Shown here piece by piece: positions 1-13,000 of a DNA stretch of 64,000 nt. Below the pieces are notes generated by a model. That model was not told the DNA's origin. It saw nothing but the letters and a program-made list of their open reading frames with translations, and did not search any database. Within the stretch, counting starts at the first letter, position 1. Each line of letters starts with the position of its first letter. Origin of the DNA: Branchiostoma floridae (Eukaryota; Chordata; Leptocardii; Amphioxiformes; Branchiostomatidae). The translations under genes and the position numbers were made by a program. Where the stretch lies: the NCBI RefSeq assembly GCF_000003815.2, contig NC_049983.1:20487682-20551681 (forward strand). The letters run 5' to 3'.

Positions 1-180
1 AGGATGAATGACACATCTGTGACACACTTGTGATGTACTACCTGTCGAAAGACACTGACGCAGTCGTGGAGGAAAAAGTTAGGTAGAATCTCTAAGCAGA
101 TAGAGGGAAACCCTTGACGTTCCGGGAGCAGTAAGCATATGTACCTGCTGCCCCACAGAACCGGGAGCTTGAGCTGAAAA

Positions 181-420
181 ATGTTACGATTCTTCCTTTC
201 TACATCTTGGAGTTTCAGATTGGGTTATGTTACGATTCTTCCTTTCTACATCTTGGAGTTTCAGATTGGGTTATGTTACGATTCTTCCTTTCTACATCTT
301 GGAGTTTCAGATTGGGTTATGTTACGATTCTTCCTTTCTACATCTTGGAGTTTCAGATTGGGGTATGTTACGATTCTTCAAGGCTTTTCTACATCTTGGA
401 GTTTCAGATTGGGTTGTGTG
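181..420. repeat. 46-bp minisatellite
   Basis: About five head-to-tail copies of a 46-bp unit, each containing TTACGATTCTTCC and TTGGAGTTTCAGATTGGG, with a degenerate last copy. Because 46 is not a multiple of three, successive copies are read in different frames, which produces overlapping ORFs that all share the same peptide pieces. I see no gene signal here. Confidence 0.93.
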
Positions 421-3400
421 ACGTTCTTTCAGAGACCTTCATCGTGACCACAGGGCACAGCGCCGCCTCCAAGGATAGGTCCACCACCCTAGTAATATAT
501 TCACCGCATCACGGGGGACATAGCACACAGGGCGGGCCCCATAAGTACATGTAGCAGAGGTGATGCCTGAATCAGCAAGACATGAATCATAAATCATAGT
601 TTATGAATGATATGGGGAATTGCAGAACCGGAGAGACTAATTCATAACTAATAAATGCTGTAGCAGCTTTTTTGCTATTTTCATCCCTCCTCCTTCAATG
701 ATATTCCTTAATACTAGTCCATTGCCAGCAGACAGTAACTTGTGATATATCAACTCATAGAGTGATCAATTAAAACATGAATGCACTTCCAGTTCATTAA
801 CATCGACGACCATGAAACTACACTTTCCTTCATTCATTCAATAAGCATAGAGGAGGGCCCGGGTCCTGAAAATGAATCTGCGAAAGGAACTGGCAAAAGA
901 TAACGCACATTACGTGATACCGGACCTTATTCACCCCTCCTGACTTCAGACTATATCAGAGTGTATAATAAGAGGGCACACACAGTGAGGTCAGACAGTG
1001 GCATACTGCTGAACACGCAATGGAATACTTGCCATATATGAGGAGGCATGGCAGGGTCACAGCGCTCTAACGTTACATGCACTATATTATACATTGGTCC
1101 TGTCACCAAACTTTACGTCTGTATCAGACCACACAGGGCAGAGTGATTTATAAAGGGACATATATGTCACTTCTGAAATGTGAGAATATATATGGAGCAG
1201 GCATTATGGTTCCAATCGGTATACCACTTAGCTGTTTGACGAGTCAGCGGACGAAAACTGTATTTGTTACCGTTCTGGAAACTTGGAATCGTAACATCAT
1301 ACGGTGCGCTCGATGTAGTCTAGCTTGTTAGTGAGCAGAGAGACATACGTAATGTGTTTCGACCAGTTGATTCCAAGAAATCTGAATGGACGTTTGAATG
1401 GGGTTCATTAAAGAGTGATATGATGTGGGAACGCGAGTAAGAACATCACTATGTTTTCTGTCTGCCGACGCTAATAAATTTGATCAGGATGTGATTTCGT
1501 GACTTTCCTTCGAAGTTCATTGCTCTGTAATTATAACTTTCATGGAGAATAACAAAGATTGTGATGTAACTGCCAGACAGGTTCAGCTCAGACCACGACA
1601 GTACAAATATTCGGAAAGATATCCGGGATGCTAATCATACTGTACCCTGAACGCAGGGGCACCGAGGGTTGGGTTTGAATTGTATTCACAATTGCACCAA
1701 ACTAGATACGACAACAGTAGCCTGAGTACCACCCCCCGTAGTCCACTGGCTGAATACTTTCGCTGTAAGCTATCCATCCGTGGTTAGCGAGATGGTACTC
1801 TGGCTACCATAACAGAGCAAGCGGTTAAAGATCATAGCCATGAGGTTATGTCATAAGATATCAAAGACAAATGCTTTTCTATAAGAAGACCTGGTACTGG
1901 AATTACTTTAACTTTCTTACACAAGTTACAATTCCACGAAATTTTAACACCCTGTTCACTTCTCGGAGAAAGAGAACACAGAGAATATTGTGCAATGTTT
2001 GAAAGCTTTTGTGCAAAACTTAGCAACTTTCACTACTTTTGCCTCACATTTTGCAAAGAACCAGCTTTCCATATTTGACAGCTTACATGAATAAGTCAAA
2101 GGTGTGTGTCGCGATCCCAGTTGCTAGTTAATGTCTCTTTCTGTTTGTAGATATCTACTCAGTCCAAGCAATGGTTGGATGGGTAGTGTCCTCTTTCTCT
2201 TACTTGCCCCACTTTCAGTGAAAACCAAATCATTCAAGTACTGTCTTCTTGTAAAATCAATACGCATTCTGCAAGAAGGTTCCAGTCTGCAGTTGTACTT
2301 TCAAAGTAGATCAAATTACAATACAACATGATTGCCCAGATATTGCTAGAGGAGCTGAACTATCTGACACTTACCAGCAGGTTGTTCAGAACTAGAGGTT
2401 ACTTAAAAAGTTAAAGTCAGGTTTTGACACCTGGCAATTAGTGGATAAGAACATCCGTCCCTGTTCAAGTATTTCCGCTAAGTAAGTGCTTATGTAAAGC
2501 CATTAGGCAGTGAATTTCCAGCAAGCTTACAAAGCAAAACCCTCCATAGGATGGTCCATTCAACCTGCTTCTGTACTCCATGGAGCAGGTCTAGAAATTG
2601 TTGAAGCCAAAGAACTAAATGTGTGTAAAACGGCTTTGAACAGAGACCATTAGCAAAGTCTGTGTTGTGTAAAGTACTGTCGTCTTTATTTACATTGATC
2701 AAAAGATTTGAATGTATGTAACTTCAAACTATATTATACTAACTTCCCAATAGGAAGTCAATCCTGCAAAGAGGTTCAATTCATTCAAACACTGAAAGTA
2801 TAAAAACTCTGGCATTTTGATCTTAGAACCACAGAGTTATCTCATTAAGATATCACATTTTGGAGTACAAAACAGAAGACAGTTTTGTTTCCAGCTGTGT
2901 TCTTCACAACGTTTCAAGTTGCTCTGTTGGTTAAGCCTGGGGAAATGTGGAGGGTTGATATCTTAGAATTCCTCCAACAAAACAGGACAGCAGTCAGCAC
3001 TTAGCAGGCACTTTGTGTTCAGTACTGTTGAGGAACCACTTCATAAAGAGTAGCCATTAAGCTAATGACAAATATCCTGAGGCAGGACAAGGGAGTGCTG
3101 CTCATGTTGGGTTATGAGTGCTAATACTTACTGCATCTAATGTTGAAAGGGGCTTTTTAATGGTTTCACATTTTAAAAATATCATCTATTGCTCCATTAT
3201 CCGGTATGATCAGAGGTGAAACATTCTATTTTTGACAGCTACTATACATAGTAGTTACCCTCTCTAGCAATGAAGCAACACAACTAGAGACCTACATCAT
3301 CTTGTTGGTCCCCTTGTCCTAATTTGTAAATAAATTTTTACAGCTTATATGATATAATTACCACACCCTCATGTGGATGGGAACACAACTTTTTTATGAA

Positions 3401-4002
3401 TATAGAAGGTAAAAAAAAATGAAACAGAAATGACATAACAACATGTATGTTACATATAAATAGCACTGGCACTCACACACCAAAATAGAGACTTATCTTA
3501 TGTGTTTTCAAGGCACAAGTCTAGTGTAAGGCACCAACTTCTGTAGGTTATCTGTAACATGTTCATAAGAAATACAATGTATGTACACATTTGAAATGCT
3601 ACAACAGTGTCAAAGACAACACTAATACTCTTACAAATCAAACCATTCTTGTGTGTTTAAATCTTTGCCAGCAATTTTGGAAAGGTACTGGACACATGTT
3701 TGGTGACCAGGTGTCTATTTGTAAAGGAAAGACCAGCCATTTTTCATTACGATTTGAGGAATGACCACTAAAATGTGAAGACCCAGTCTGACCAATGTAC
3801 AGCAATTTTAAGGCACCAGTCATTTTTCTAGAATCTTTTGGAATGTAGCAAGCCTGGTATCTAGGCATCAAAAATCCTTAAATACATTTGTCTGTAAACC
3901 CCTTTCCTTTTTGTCTACCTTAGTGTTTTAACCCAGGAATTGCCTACAACTATCACACTTAGTCTGTACAAGAAGAAATCAATAATACATGTGAAATCAT
4001 TC
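421..4002. other. Noncoding stretch downstream of POC1
   Basis: I found no convincing exon, RNA gene or transposon end in this stretch. The part next to 4002 should hold the POC1 3' UTR (minus strand). A possible minus-strand AATAAA lies at 2685-2690, about 1.3 kb past the stop, but its use cannot be judged from sequence. Confidence 0.5.
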
Positions 4003-7000
4003 CTAGTCAGTAGGTCTGACTTGTAGAGTGATCTTCTGTTGATTGTCGAGGGCTTCTCTCAGTTTGTTCTCAGTCATGGACAGTCTCTGTTCCAGGATAG
4101 ACACGGTCTGAAAACATTCACAACAACTCTGATTAATGACAAGTTCTACCACATATGACATGAGCTTCTTCCCACAAGTCTGACCTGAGCAATCATATTT
4201 CAAATCTGAGGTGTGACAGGATGTGTACAGTTCTCCCCTACCTGTGTGATCACGTCTAGCTGTCCCACGATGTGCTCCAGCGTGTTGGCCAGCTGGGGTG
4301 GGATGGTCTGCTTCTCCAGGGGCTGTGTCGCTCCCACAGACGGCGCGGGCGGTGCGTGTACTGGGTCCCGCATGGCCACGTCAGCGGATGTGAGGGAGAA
4401 GTCAGCCAGGCTGTGGGGCACCGTGCTGTTCTGTCCTGCTGCAGTCTGGAAAACACAGACATTCATCTATTGGTCTTCGTTTTAATCACGTTTTTCTACA
4501 TGAACCAAAATAAATTTTTTGACCTTTGAAGATAAAAGTAAAAATGTGTAGTTACTGTAATCTTGTAACCTTTCATGTTGACCCCTCTTCTGTATTGTTG
4601 CAATAGTGAGTTTAATTGGAAACCCTCTTCACCCTTTCTACCATAAAATAATGTTCCCTGCAAAAATGAATGAATTTAAGTATTTGGGACCATATTCAAA
4701 CGCTCAAAAAATCTTCAAGACCTGTCGATTTTTACTGTCTTTTTACCCTTCTACCAAAAAAACAAATGAATATTGGTAACATCTCTGTATAACTACCTAT
4801 AGAAGGACAACAGACAACATCCAATGTCCCTGTGGCAACTCCAAAGCACAGTTCCCTTCCACTAATCCTTAAATAGTTGTGTGGTGTCCGCTTCATTTTT
4901 TAGATACTCAAGTTTTTTTCACTGGTTGTCTCCTTACTAAATAATGCTGTCAAGTAAAGGCTACAAAATGTATAATACTCTTATTGAGCCGAGAAGGACT
5001 ACTTATACAAAAGGTTACACACGACCACTCCCGTCCTTCTAATAGTATCTGATCGATCCTGGAGGTGTGCAAATGTCAGTGGGAAATCCCTAAAGCTACT
5101 ATTATCCTTTAAACTGGCCTGTAGCTGACGTGTTGGTGTCAGCCATTGTTTGCACGGCGGTGAGAACCCGTGGTAAATGCCAGGCGTGCCCTGTTGTGGT
5201 AGGAAGGGTGGGCCCTGTGCTGGAGGTGGTGTGAATACTGCCATTGTTACTGTAATGTGCTGTCATTACACAGCTTAATTGTGACCTTTAGCTATGACGA
5301 ACAGACCAGACACAGATCCTTTCAGGACAAGGACAACAACCACAACACTTGGTGACTAGTCATAAAAACTTGGCGCATATGGGATATGTCAAGGACAATC
5401 ATTATATGTCTTGTAGCTCTTAAAATTCAATGTCTTAGGTCTTTTATATGAGATACAATGTGCATACTCAGATGACTTGGAGTTTACAATAAATATGCTT
5501 GTTCTACAGTCATGTTTTACTCCCATACTAATTTGATAAACCTCAAATTTCAAAAGTTGTGACAAGCTTTTCTGCAATACAGAATGCTTTGGTTTCTCAG
5601 AATGATAGTACAGTCTACTCCATAAACACGATAATAATGGACCCCTTCGTAGAATAACTAAGGGACAAAGAAAATATTTTCATAGCTTAGTATAAAGTAC
5701 TGTACAGACATATCCTCCTGCCCTTAGGCTTAACAACAATCATGGCAGGGCATAAACTGTGGTATACTAAAGTACAGTGGTTTCAAACACAGGAATATGT
5801 AGAAGGTTACATGCAACACATCACCTACAGGAGGGTGCACCGAGTTTCTTGGTTCTCAGAGTTTGCAGAAAAAATGTAGTGGCGGAGCAAAATGAAAAGA
5901 AAACAGGCAGTGTGAAAGACAGAGATGGTATCACAGTGACCTCAATGTCACCATATTGGCAGTGCGGCAGAATAACATTTCAAACAATGGATTGTCAACT
6001 TTTGTTTATGTACAGGAAAGGTAGATCTACATGTAAGTTAAAGAAAACCTCTCAAATCCAAATGAAAATGAAGTGGCAAGTTCAAGTTGTACGTCCGTCT
6101 GTATTCCTGTGTAATTCTGTCATTACCAGAGAGCTGTCCAAATGAATGTGATGACTTGTTTCATTTCTAATAAACCTACAATCCCAGGAACAAGGAAATT
6201 GAATTGATGTAGGCTTATGGTATGAAAAAAATAACCTTATGGTATGAAAAAAATAACACTTGTTGATGTGCATTATCATGTGATTCATCGTGTGAGCTCA
6301 AGGCAAGGGAAGCACCTCTGGTCTTTCCTTCCCACAACATAGACACTGGCTGTGGTCGACAAACAGACGTCAGATGTAATTATCTATGGTCATATAGTGA
6401 TTCACAATGGGGCTTCTATCATTGTTCTCGGTAAAGCAAAATGTGGTTAGTATGATATCATCAACTTCCTGATCATGCCCACTATTGACATAAGAGTGGT
6501 TTCTCTTGCCAGGTTATTATCCAACTACCATTAAGACATGTTCAAATTTTATGGTCCCAAACCTATCCTATAAAAGTTAACAATGTGGTTAGTATGATAC
6601 TAAATCAACTTCCTGACCATGCCCACTATTCACACAGTGTTGCCCTTTCTCCCATTAAAATTATACATGTGCAAAATTAACTGTCCAAAACCTATCGTAT
6701 AAAAAATCAATGACCAAGTGGCAAAATTGTAAAGATCAGAAGAAAGTGGTCTTGGTGTTCAGAACATTTCCCCAGATAAATCTGTACATGGAAAGGAACA
6801 TACTAGTAGCTATAGTTTGAACCAAATTGATTGTTACAGAATAAGGTCTATATCCATAACATATGAAGATAACATATAACACATAATTGTTTACCATTGG
6901 GCGATGACTGACAGAAAGTTATCTATAAACTAAAACACAGATATGATTGTTTAATCAGTCTTGATTACAGGGATCCTTCAGATAACGTTTGGGGGGAAAA

Positions 7001-10000
7001 CCATGACAATGTCACGTTCGTATCAGCTGTATCGTATCGTTCACTGTTTAAGAAGAATACTTGAAGTTCAGCTAAACTTTGTTCGGCAAACACTCCAGGC
7101 ACCACAAACACACGCCATGTTGTCTGAACGATGTTTACCAAACAGGCCAGGCCAGGATGCTGGGGAGACGGACAATAGGGGAAGGTATTATCTCTGTGGC
7201 GCCCCCTGTCATTACTATGTTATGTCAACAACTATAACAACTGTAATCAGGCTAGGAGGAATGTTCTGGTTATACAGAGTGGAAAAGGATACATAAAGTG
7301 TGATTGGTACTTAAACAGAATAGGTCCACTGACAAGGGGTTACACAAGGGTCATTTCTACCTACTGTTCATTTCTTCATAATAAAAACTCATAGGGGAAA
7401 GCTATACTTTATTGCAAGAACAGAAAAAAAGGTCATGTCTTCTATTCAAAGGTCTAACATTGCTAGAATCAGCAAACGTAACAGAGAGTAAAATGGAATA
7501 GAGATATGGAATGGAGACAAAAGACACCTGGAAGCTGAAATAAGAACAAAAAATGAGATAATCTACCAAGAAGAAGTACCCCCCTCCCCAAACAACATTA
7601 CATACAGACAGATATACAAACAGGGAAAACTTGAACCAAAGTCACACTGCTGCTCTGATTTTTCTGTATTTTCAAAGATATGTAGGTATCTTAGTCTCCA
7701 AGCAGACCCTATGGTGCCTTAGAGATAGTATCAAAACTGGCCAAGGACTAGTATAGCAGCACCAGGTGCCCGTTTGACTCCCTTTGGCCGGCTACACTCC
7801 TTTGCCAGATTTGATACTATCTCTAAGGCACCGTATGGTCTGCTTGGAGACTAGGTATCTATCAACACCTATTCTGTTGTATATTTTATGTCCCTGAATT
7901 CATGTACTTTTTGCACCTGGTGCCACGTCTAATGATACGGTTACAGAAGGAACGCTACTTCCTGCCATAAAACGTCGCCCAGGGCCGGGGTTGCCAGGGT
8001 CGCTGTGAATGGACACTTTTGTTACAGACAGTCGTGTGCTGTAGAGTGCCATCTGATTAAATCACAGGTAGTTACTGAACCCTCCGTAATTATGGGTTTT
8101 CTACCCTTTAAAAACAACACCTGATGGGATAAATGCTACTGTAAACTTTGTGTGGTGTAAACTGAAGGTCGCATGTCCACAAAATGTATAGGAAGATAGT
8201 TTCATGCAAGCATAATACCTCACCCCATCACCTTGCATACAAGTTGTACAAGCAACAGTCTATAGAAAAAATACTGGAGTGAAACTAAGCTGTTTTGTAA
8301 AGAGCAAAGCATTTTACAGATTAAAATTCTTACATCAATACTTCCTGAATTCTTAAAGAAAAGTGACATTTCTGAGACACATTTCAGTGTCTTGAACTGA
8401 TAATAGTACCAGTTTTCCCTTAGTATTGTGAAAGTATCAGGATTTTAAATTTGTATGAAGTAACAAGAATGTAGGCTATGCTGAATGGTATACCATCAAT
8501 GTATTGGCATAAAAATATATGAGAAACTTCTAAGTTAGCAAGTTGTGACTAGACTGCTGTAGTTTAATTCTGTGAGTAGGACTGCTCTCAAAAAAGCAAC
8601 GATGGGACTGGGGACAATGAAGCATACCAAAAAATGACTGGGACTNNNNNNNNNNNNNNNNNNNNNNNNNNNNNNNNNNNNNNNNNNNNNNNNNNNNNNN
8701 NNNNNNNNNNNNNNNNNNNNNNNNNNNNNNNNNNNNNNNNNNNNNNNNNNNNNNNNNNNNNNNNNNNNNNNNNNNNNNNNNNNNNNNNNNNNNNNNNNNN
8801 NNNNNNNNNNNNNNNNNNNNNNNNNNNNNNNNNNNNNNNNNNAAAAATAAAAAATGTATTAAATGATATCAAAAGGCATCTGTGCAAATATTAGCTTTTT
8901 TCTTTCCCAGTTTGTTCTTTTCTACCGGTATATGTAAATACGAATGAAGACTGTGACTGTGAGACAGGCTGTGACAACATATCAATTAATCATCATGACA
9001 AAATGTATAGAGGTTTAATGGAGCAAAATAATTCCAGACCAGCAAATCATCATTATAACGACCCTCCCAAACCAATTAATTTTGAAATAATTGATACTCA
9101 TTATCACCTGGAAGGCATCGTTTGTCTTCACCTGTCAGCCAGGTGTGCTGACAGTGAAAACACTTCATTTTTTAACAGCCTGTATTTAAACTTTCACAAA
9201 TCTTCAGTATATGTGTTTACTTATCAACTTGCCAGCTGTATCTGTTGGAGAGAACCCAGTCAATATTTGATCAAATAAAATTAGTATACTTTTGAAAGCC
9301 ATGTACTTGTAATTGTATTGCACTGACCTTGGCAATTTTATAAAACTAAACAAACAATTCACCCCCAAAAAACTAAATGTTTCTTATGTGCAAACACCTG
9401 TAACAATAACATTTGTACAGACACGAATACCTGGAGTCCTGGACTATCACAGACAGAATTGCTATTGCTGAAAGCAGTTTTTTATACCCTTCCTCAGTAT
9501 TCATTTACCTAGTCTGTGAACGTTAGATAGGTTTAAAATCTGACTAACTCAACTGTTCTTACAACTCATAAGTTGTCTTTTGTTTCCCATATAGCTTTAC
9601 CTTTTTACAGAATGTTGTAACATTTCCCTTTCAGCTACTCCATTATCAGCTCCCAAGAAAGTTACTTTACCATAAGATACCCTGATGCTGGTGCCAATGG
9701 GGAGTAAAGTCTGAATGTTTGTAAGTGGAGTAGTGGACATACTTGTGGGTTAGAGAAGAGGGCAGGCCCCACATCCACCACCTCAGGACTGGGGACCTCC
9801 AGGTTACGGGGCTCACTCCGCGCATCAAGCTAAGGAACACACCACCAGAATCACAGCTCAAACAATCAATATACTTGTGGACAGTATATTGAGGCACTTT
9901 ACAAAGAATATCCAATGATGGCAATATAGAACAACCCCCAAAATCTATGCTGCACTGCATCTCTAGTCTAGAAGTCTGATCATTCTACAGTTGACTGTTT

Positions 10001-13000
10001 ATTCAACTTTTGGCAAACATAGTTACTCCAAGATGATACCTACTAGTGACAAAAAATGAGGCACAAATGTAAATCTATTCAATTGTTAGCAAGTCAACAG
10101 CAAATTCAATTAATAAGTAACATGGAGACTGGCATTCTGAGGGCAAATGTGTCTCTTGCGAGCCAATGTAAGAAAAACTGTGATATTTTTGTTATCAATC
10201 AAAATGGAAGTGGGCCCAGTTAACTGTATGACTGTGTGTATGTGTGTTTGGGGAGGGATGTGTGGGGAGTAAGGAGGGATGTGTGGAGGAAACTGTGGCT
10301 GTTCAGACCTTCAGACGTACCTGTGTACCATAGGCCTGGGGACCTGTCTGACTGTGTGTGGGGAGGGATGTGAGGGGAGTGATGTGTGGGGAGTGATGTG
10401 TGGGGAGTGAAGAGGAATGTGTGGGGAGGGATGTGTGGGGAGTGAAGAGGAATGTGTGGGGAGTGGGAGGATTTGTGGGAAGTGGGAGGGATGTGTGGAC
10501 GATACTGGGTTGTTCAGACTCACCTGTGGTACAGCAGGCCTAGGGACTTGACTGACTGTGTGTGGGAAGCGGGGAGGGATGTGTGGGGAGTGGGGAGGGA
10601 TGTGTGGAGGAGACTGGAGCTGTTCAGACTTACCTGTTCTGAGGGCAAATGTGTTACCTGTGGTATAGCAGGCCTGGGGACCTGTCTTAATGTGTGTGGG
10701 GGAGGGAGGGATGTGTGGGGAGTGGGGAGAGATGTGTGGAGGAGAACGGGGATGTTCAGACTTACCTGTGGCACAGCAGGCCTGGGGACCTGTCTGACTG
10801 TGTGTGGGGAGTGGGGAGGGATGTGTGGGGAGCAGGGAGGGATGTGTGGGGAGTGGGGAGGGATGTGTGGGGAGTGGGGAGGGATGTGTGGAGGAGACTG
10901 GGGATGTTCAGACTCACCTGTGGTACTGCAGGCCTGGGGACCTGTCTGACCGTGTGTGGGGAGCGGGGAGGGATGTCGTGGATGTGAGGAGGAGGCTGGG
11001 GCTGTTCAGTCCTGGCCTTGTGAGACTTCAGCACCTCACTGTAGTCTACCTGGTCAAAATTCGTCTTCCACACCATCACCTAGGCACAAAAAATGTCTGC
11101 TTTAATAATTAGAATACAACAGGCAGAATCACAGTATCAATGCAAAGTTAAGTCCCTATGATAGAAGGGACAACCATTGTAATCCGTGACAATCCGGTCT
11201 TTACCAATACTGATGAAGCCAGTGCCGGTACCCCATCTAGGAGTTTATGTGAGAACTGCAGGACTACACTCACCTGCTCATCTGAACCACCAGATGCAAA
11301 AAAGTCCCCTGCCCTGGAGAAGGCAACAGTTGTAGCTGGACCCTAAAGAATGCACAAAGCAAATATTTTTCACCTGATATCTTTCATACAAGTTGACAGA
11401 ACATTAGCTTTGAATAGTTTTTGGCAACAGTAGAGTAGAGAAATATTGCTAGATGCATGCCTTTTAGTGAAAAGGCAAACATGGGGAACTAGATTTGTGA
11501 AACTCAACACTGTTAGGTACAATTACTTAAAACTTAGTCATTAGTTTCCCCACTGAACACAACTTGAAGTTTGACAGGCTCAATAAACATTCTAAACTAG
11601 AACTATACGGCTCCAGATGTCTACTGAGGGATGACTGTGGTGCGATAGATGTCAGTTAGCTGAGGACTGAGTGCACTCTACTATATACAACTTGAAGTTT
11701 GAATCAGACCCAGAAGTCCGGTTACCTGGTGGCCGTGTAAAGTATAGAATAGTCGCCCCTCCAGAAGGTCCAGGATTTTCAGTGTTGAATCGTTGGAGGC
11801 TGTGATGAGGTAGTTTCCAGAGGAATGGAAGGACAGACCATTCACAGCTGCAGTGTGGACTGGGGAGAGGGAAAGTCAATGGTATCAGTTTCTTCACTTT
11901 GTAACACTGGTTACTTTTGTATCAAGTTTCAACTGTATATCACCGAGGAAGACATAAATGAGACATATAAGATTAAATATATAAACAGGCGATGCCATCA
12001 TAAGCCCGTGGACCATATATTTGCAGTGCAGGAAGGACACCTATCAACACAAGGAAGTACTGCACCATAAACATTGACATCAAATCTGAACCCTGTTCAT
12101 GTAGAAATCCAGCCAAATGCAGTAACTCCTCCAACAGCAAAGACCTTGTCTGTAAAACATTTCAGCCCTTGATCATAGGTACATTTCTGAAGCATTGACA
12201 AGCTTCTCACAAAATGATGCACCATACAATCCCTACCCTGGTAGTGCTGCAGTAGTCTGTTAGTCCTGATGTCCCACACCTTAACTGTAGAGTCTGTACC
12301 AGCTGCTGCAATGCACGTACCACTGGGATGGAACGCTACACTGTTCACAAACCTGTAAAACAACACAAAACACTAATGACTGTAGGCGCATTGCAACATT
12401 AATTGAAACTTTATACATTATAGGGAAACAGCTCACATTTTTTTAATGTTGCCTCCATTTTTGTGGGGCATCCTTACAATTTTTGAATGCATGTATTCTT
12501 ATCATAAGTTTTTATTTTTCTATTAAATTAATGATACATGAAACAAAAAACAATGTTGATTTCTTTGTAGCTGGGTTTGTTGAGAACTACAATCTATATC
12601 ATTCATATAATTCAGACACCATTGACAGCATTGTAAGTGTATCAATATATATATATATATGTATCATGCCATAACAAAACCAAAGTGTTGCTTTACCCTC
12701 CATGTTCGAAGAAGGTGTGCACACACTCCTTAGTGTTCTTGTCCCACAGTTTGACTGTCTTGTCATCACTACCAGAAACAATCATACGTCCATCTGGAGA
12801 AAACCTGCAACAAGGAAGGAAAATAACACAGACTTTAGCAAACCAAATAGAACAGCTTTCAGCTTGTTTATTCAATGTTCTTAACGATTCTTTGATATGA
12901 CAGATTGTAGATCTTTTTTTCACATTCAACTTTGGCATTGTTAATGATACACTATCTGAAAATCCACTCTCTTTATATCAACTTATCAGTTTTTGGACAA

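Noticed and set aside
4999-5244. Minus-strand open frame rich in Pro ([18 protein letters not shown]) within the POC1 intron
   Set aside because: It lies between POC1 exons 12 and 13 and looks linker-like, but I could not fit a good acceptor/donor pair in phase 0, and POC1 already reaches the usual length without it.
5777-6145. 122-codon open frame in POC1 intron 12
   Set aside because: No recognisable protein features; intronic and antisense to the gene.
10452-11112. Several long overlapping plus-strand frames over the G-rich minisatellite
   Set aside because: They arise from the repeat (GMCGEWG-type peptides) opposite the real POC1 coding strand.
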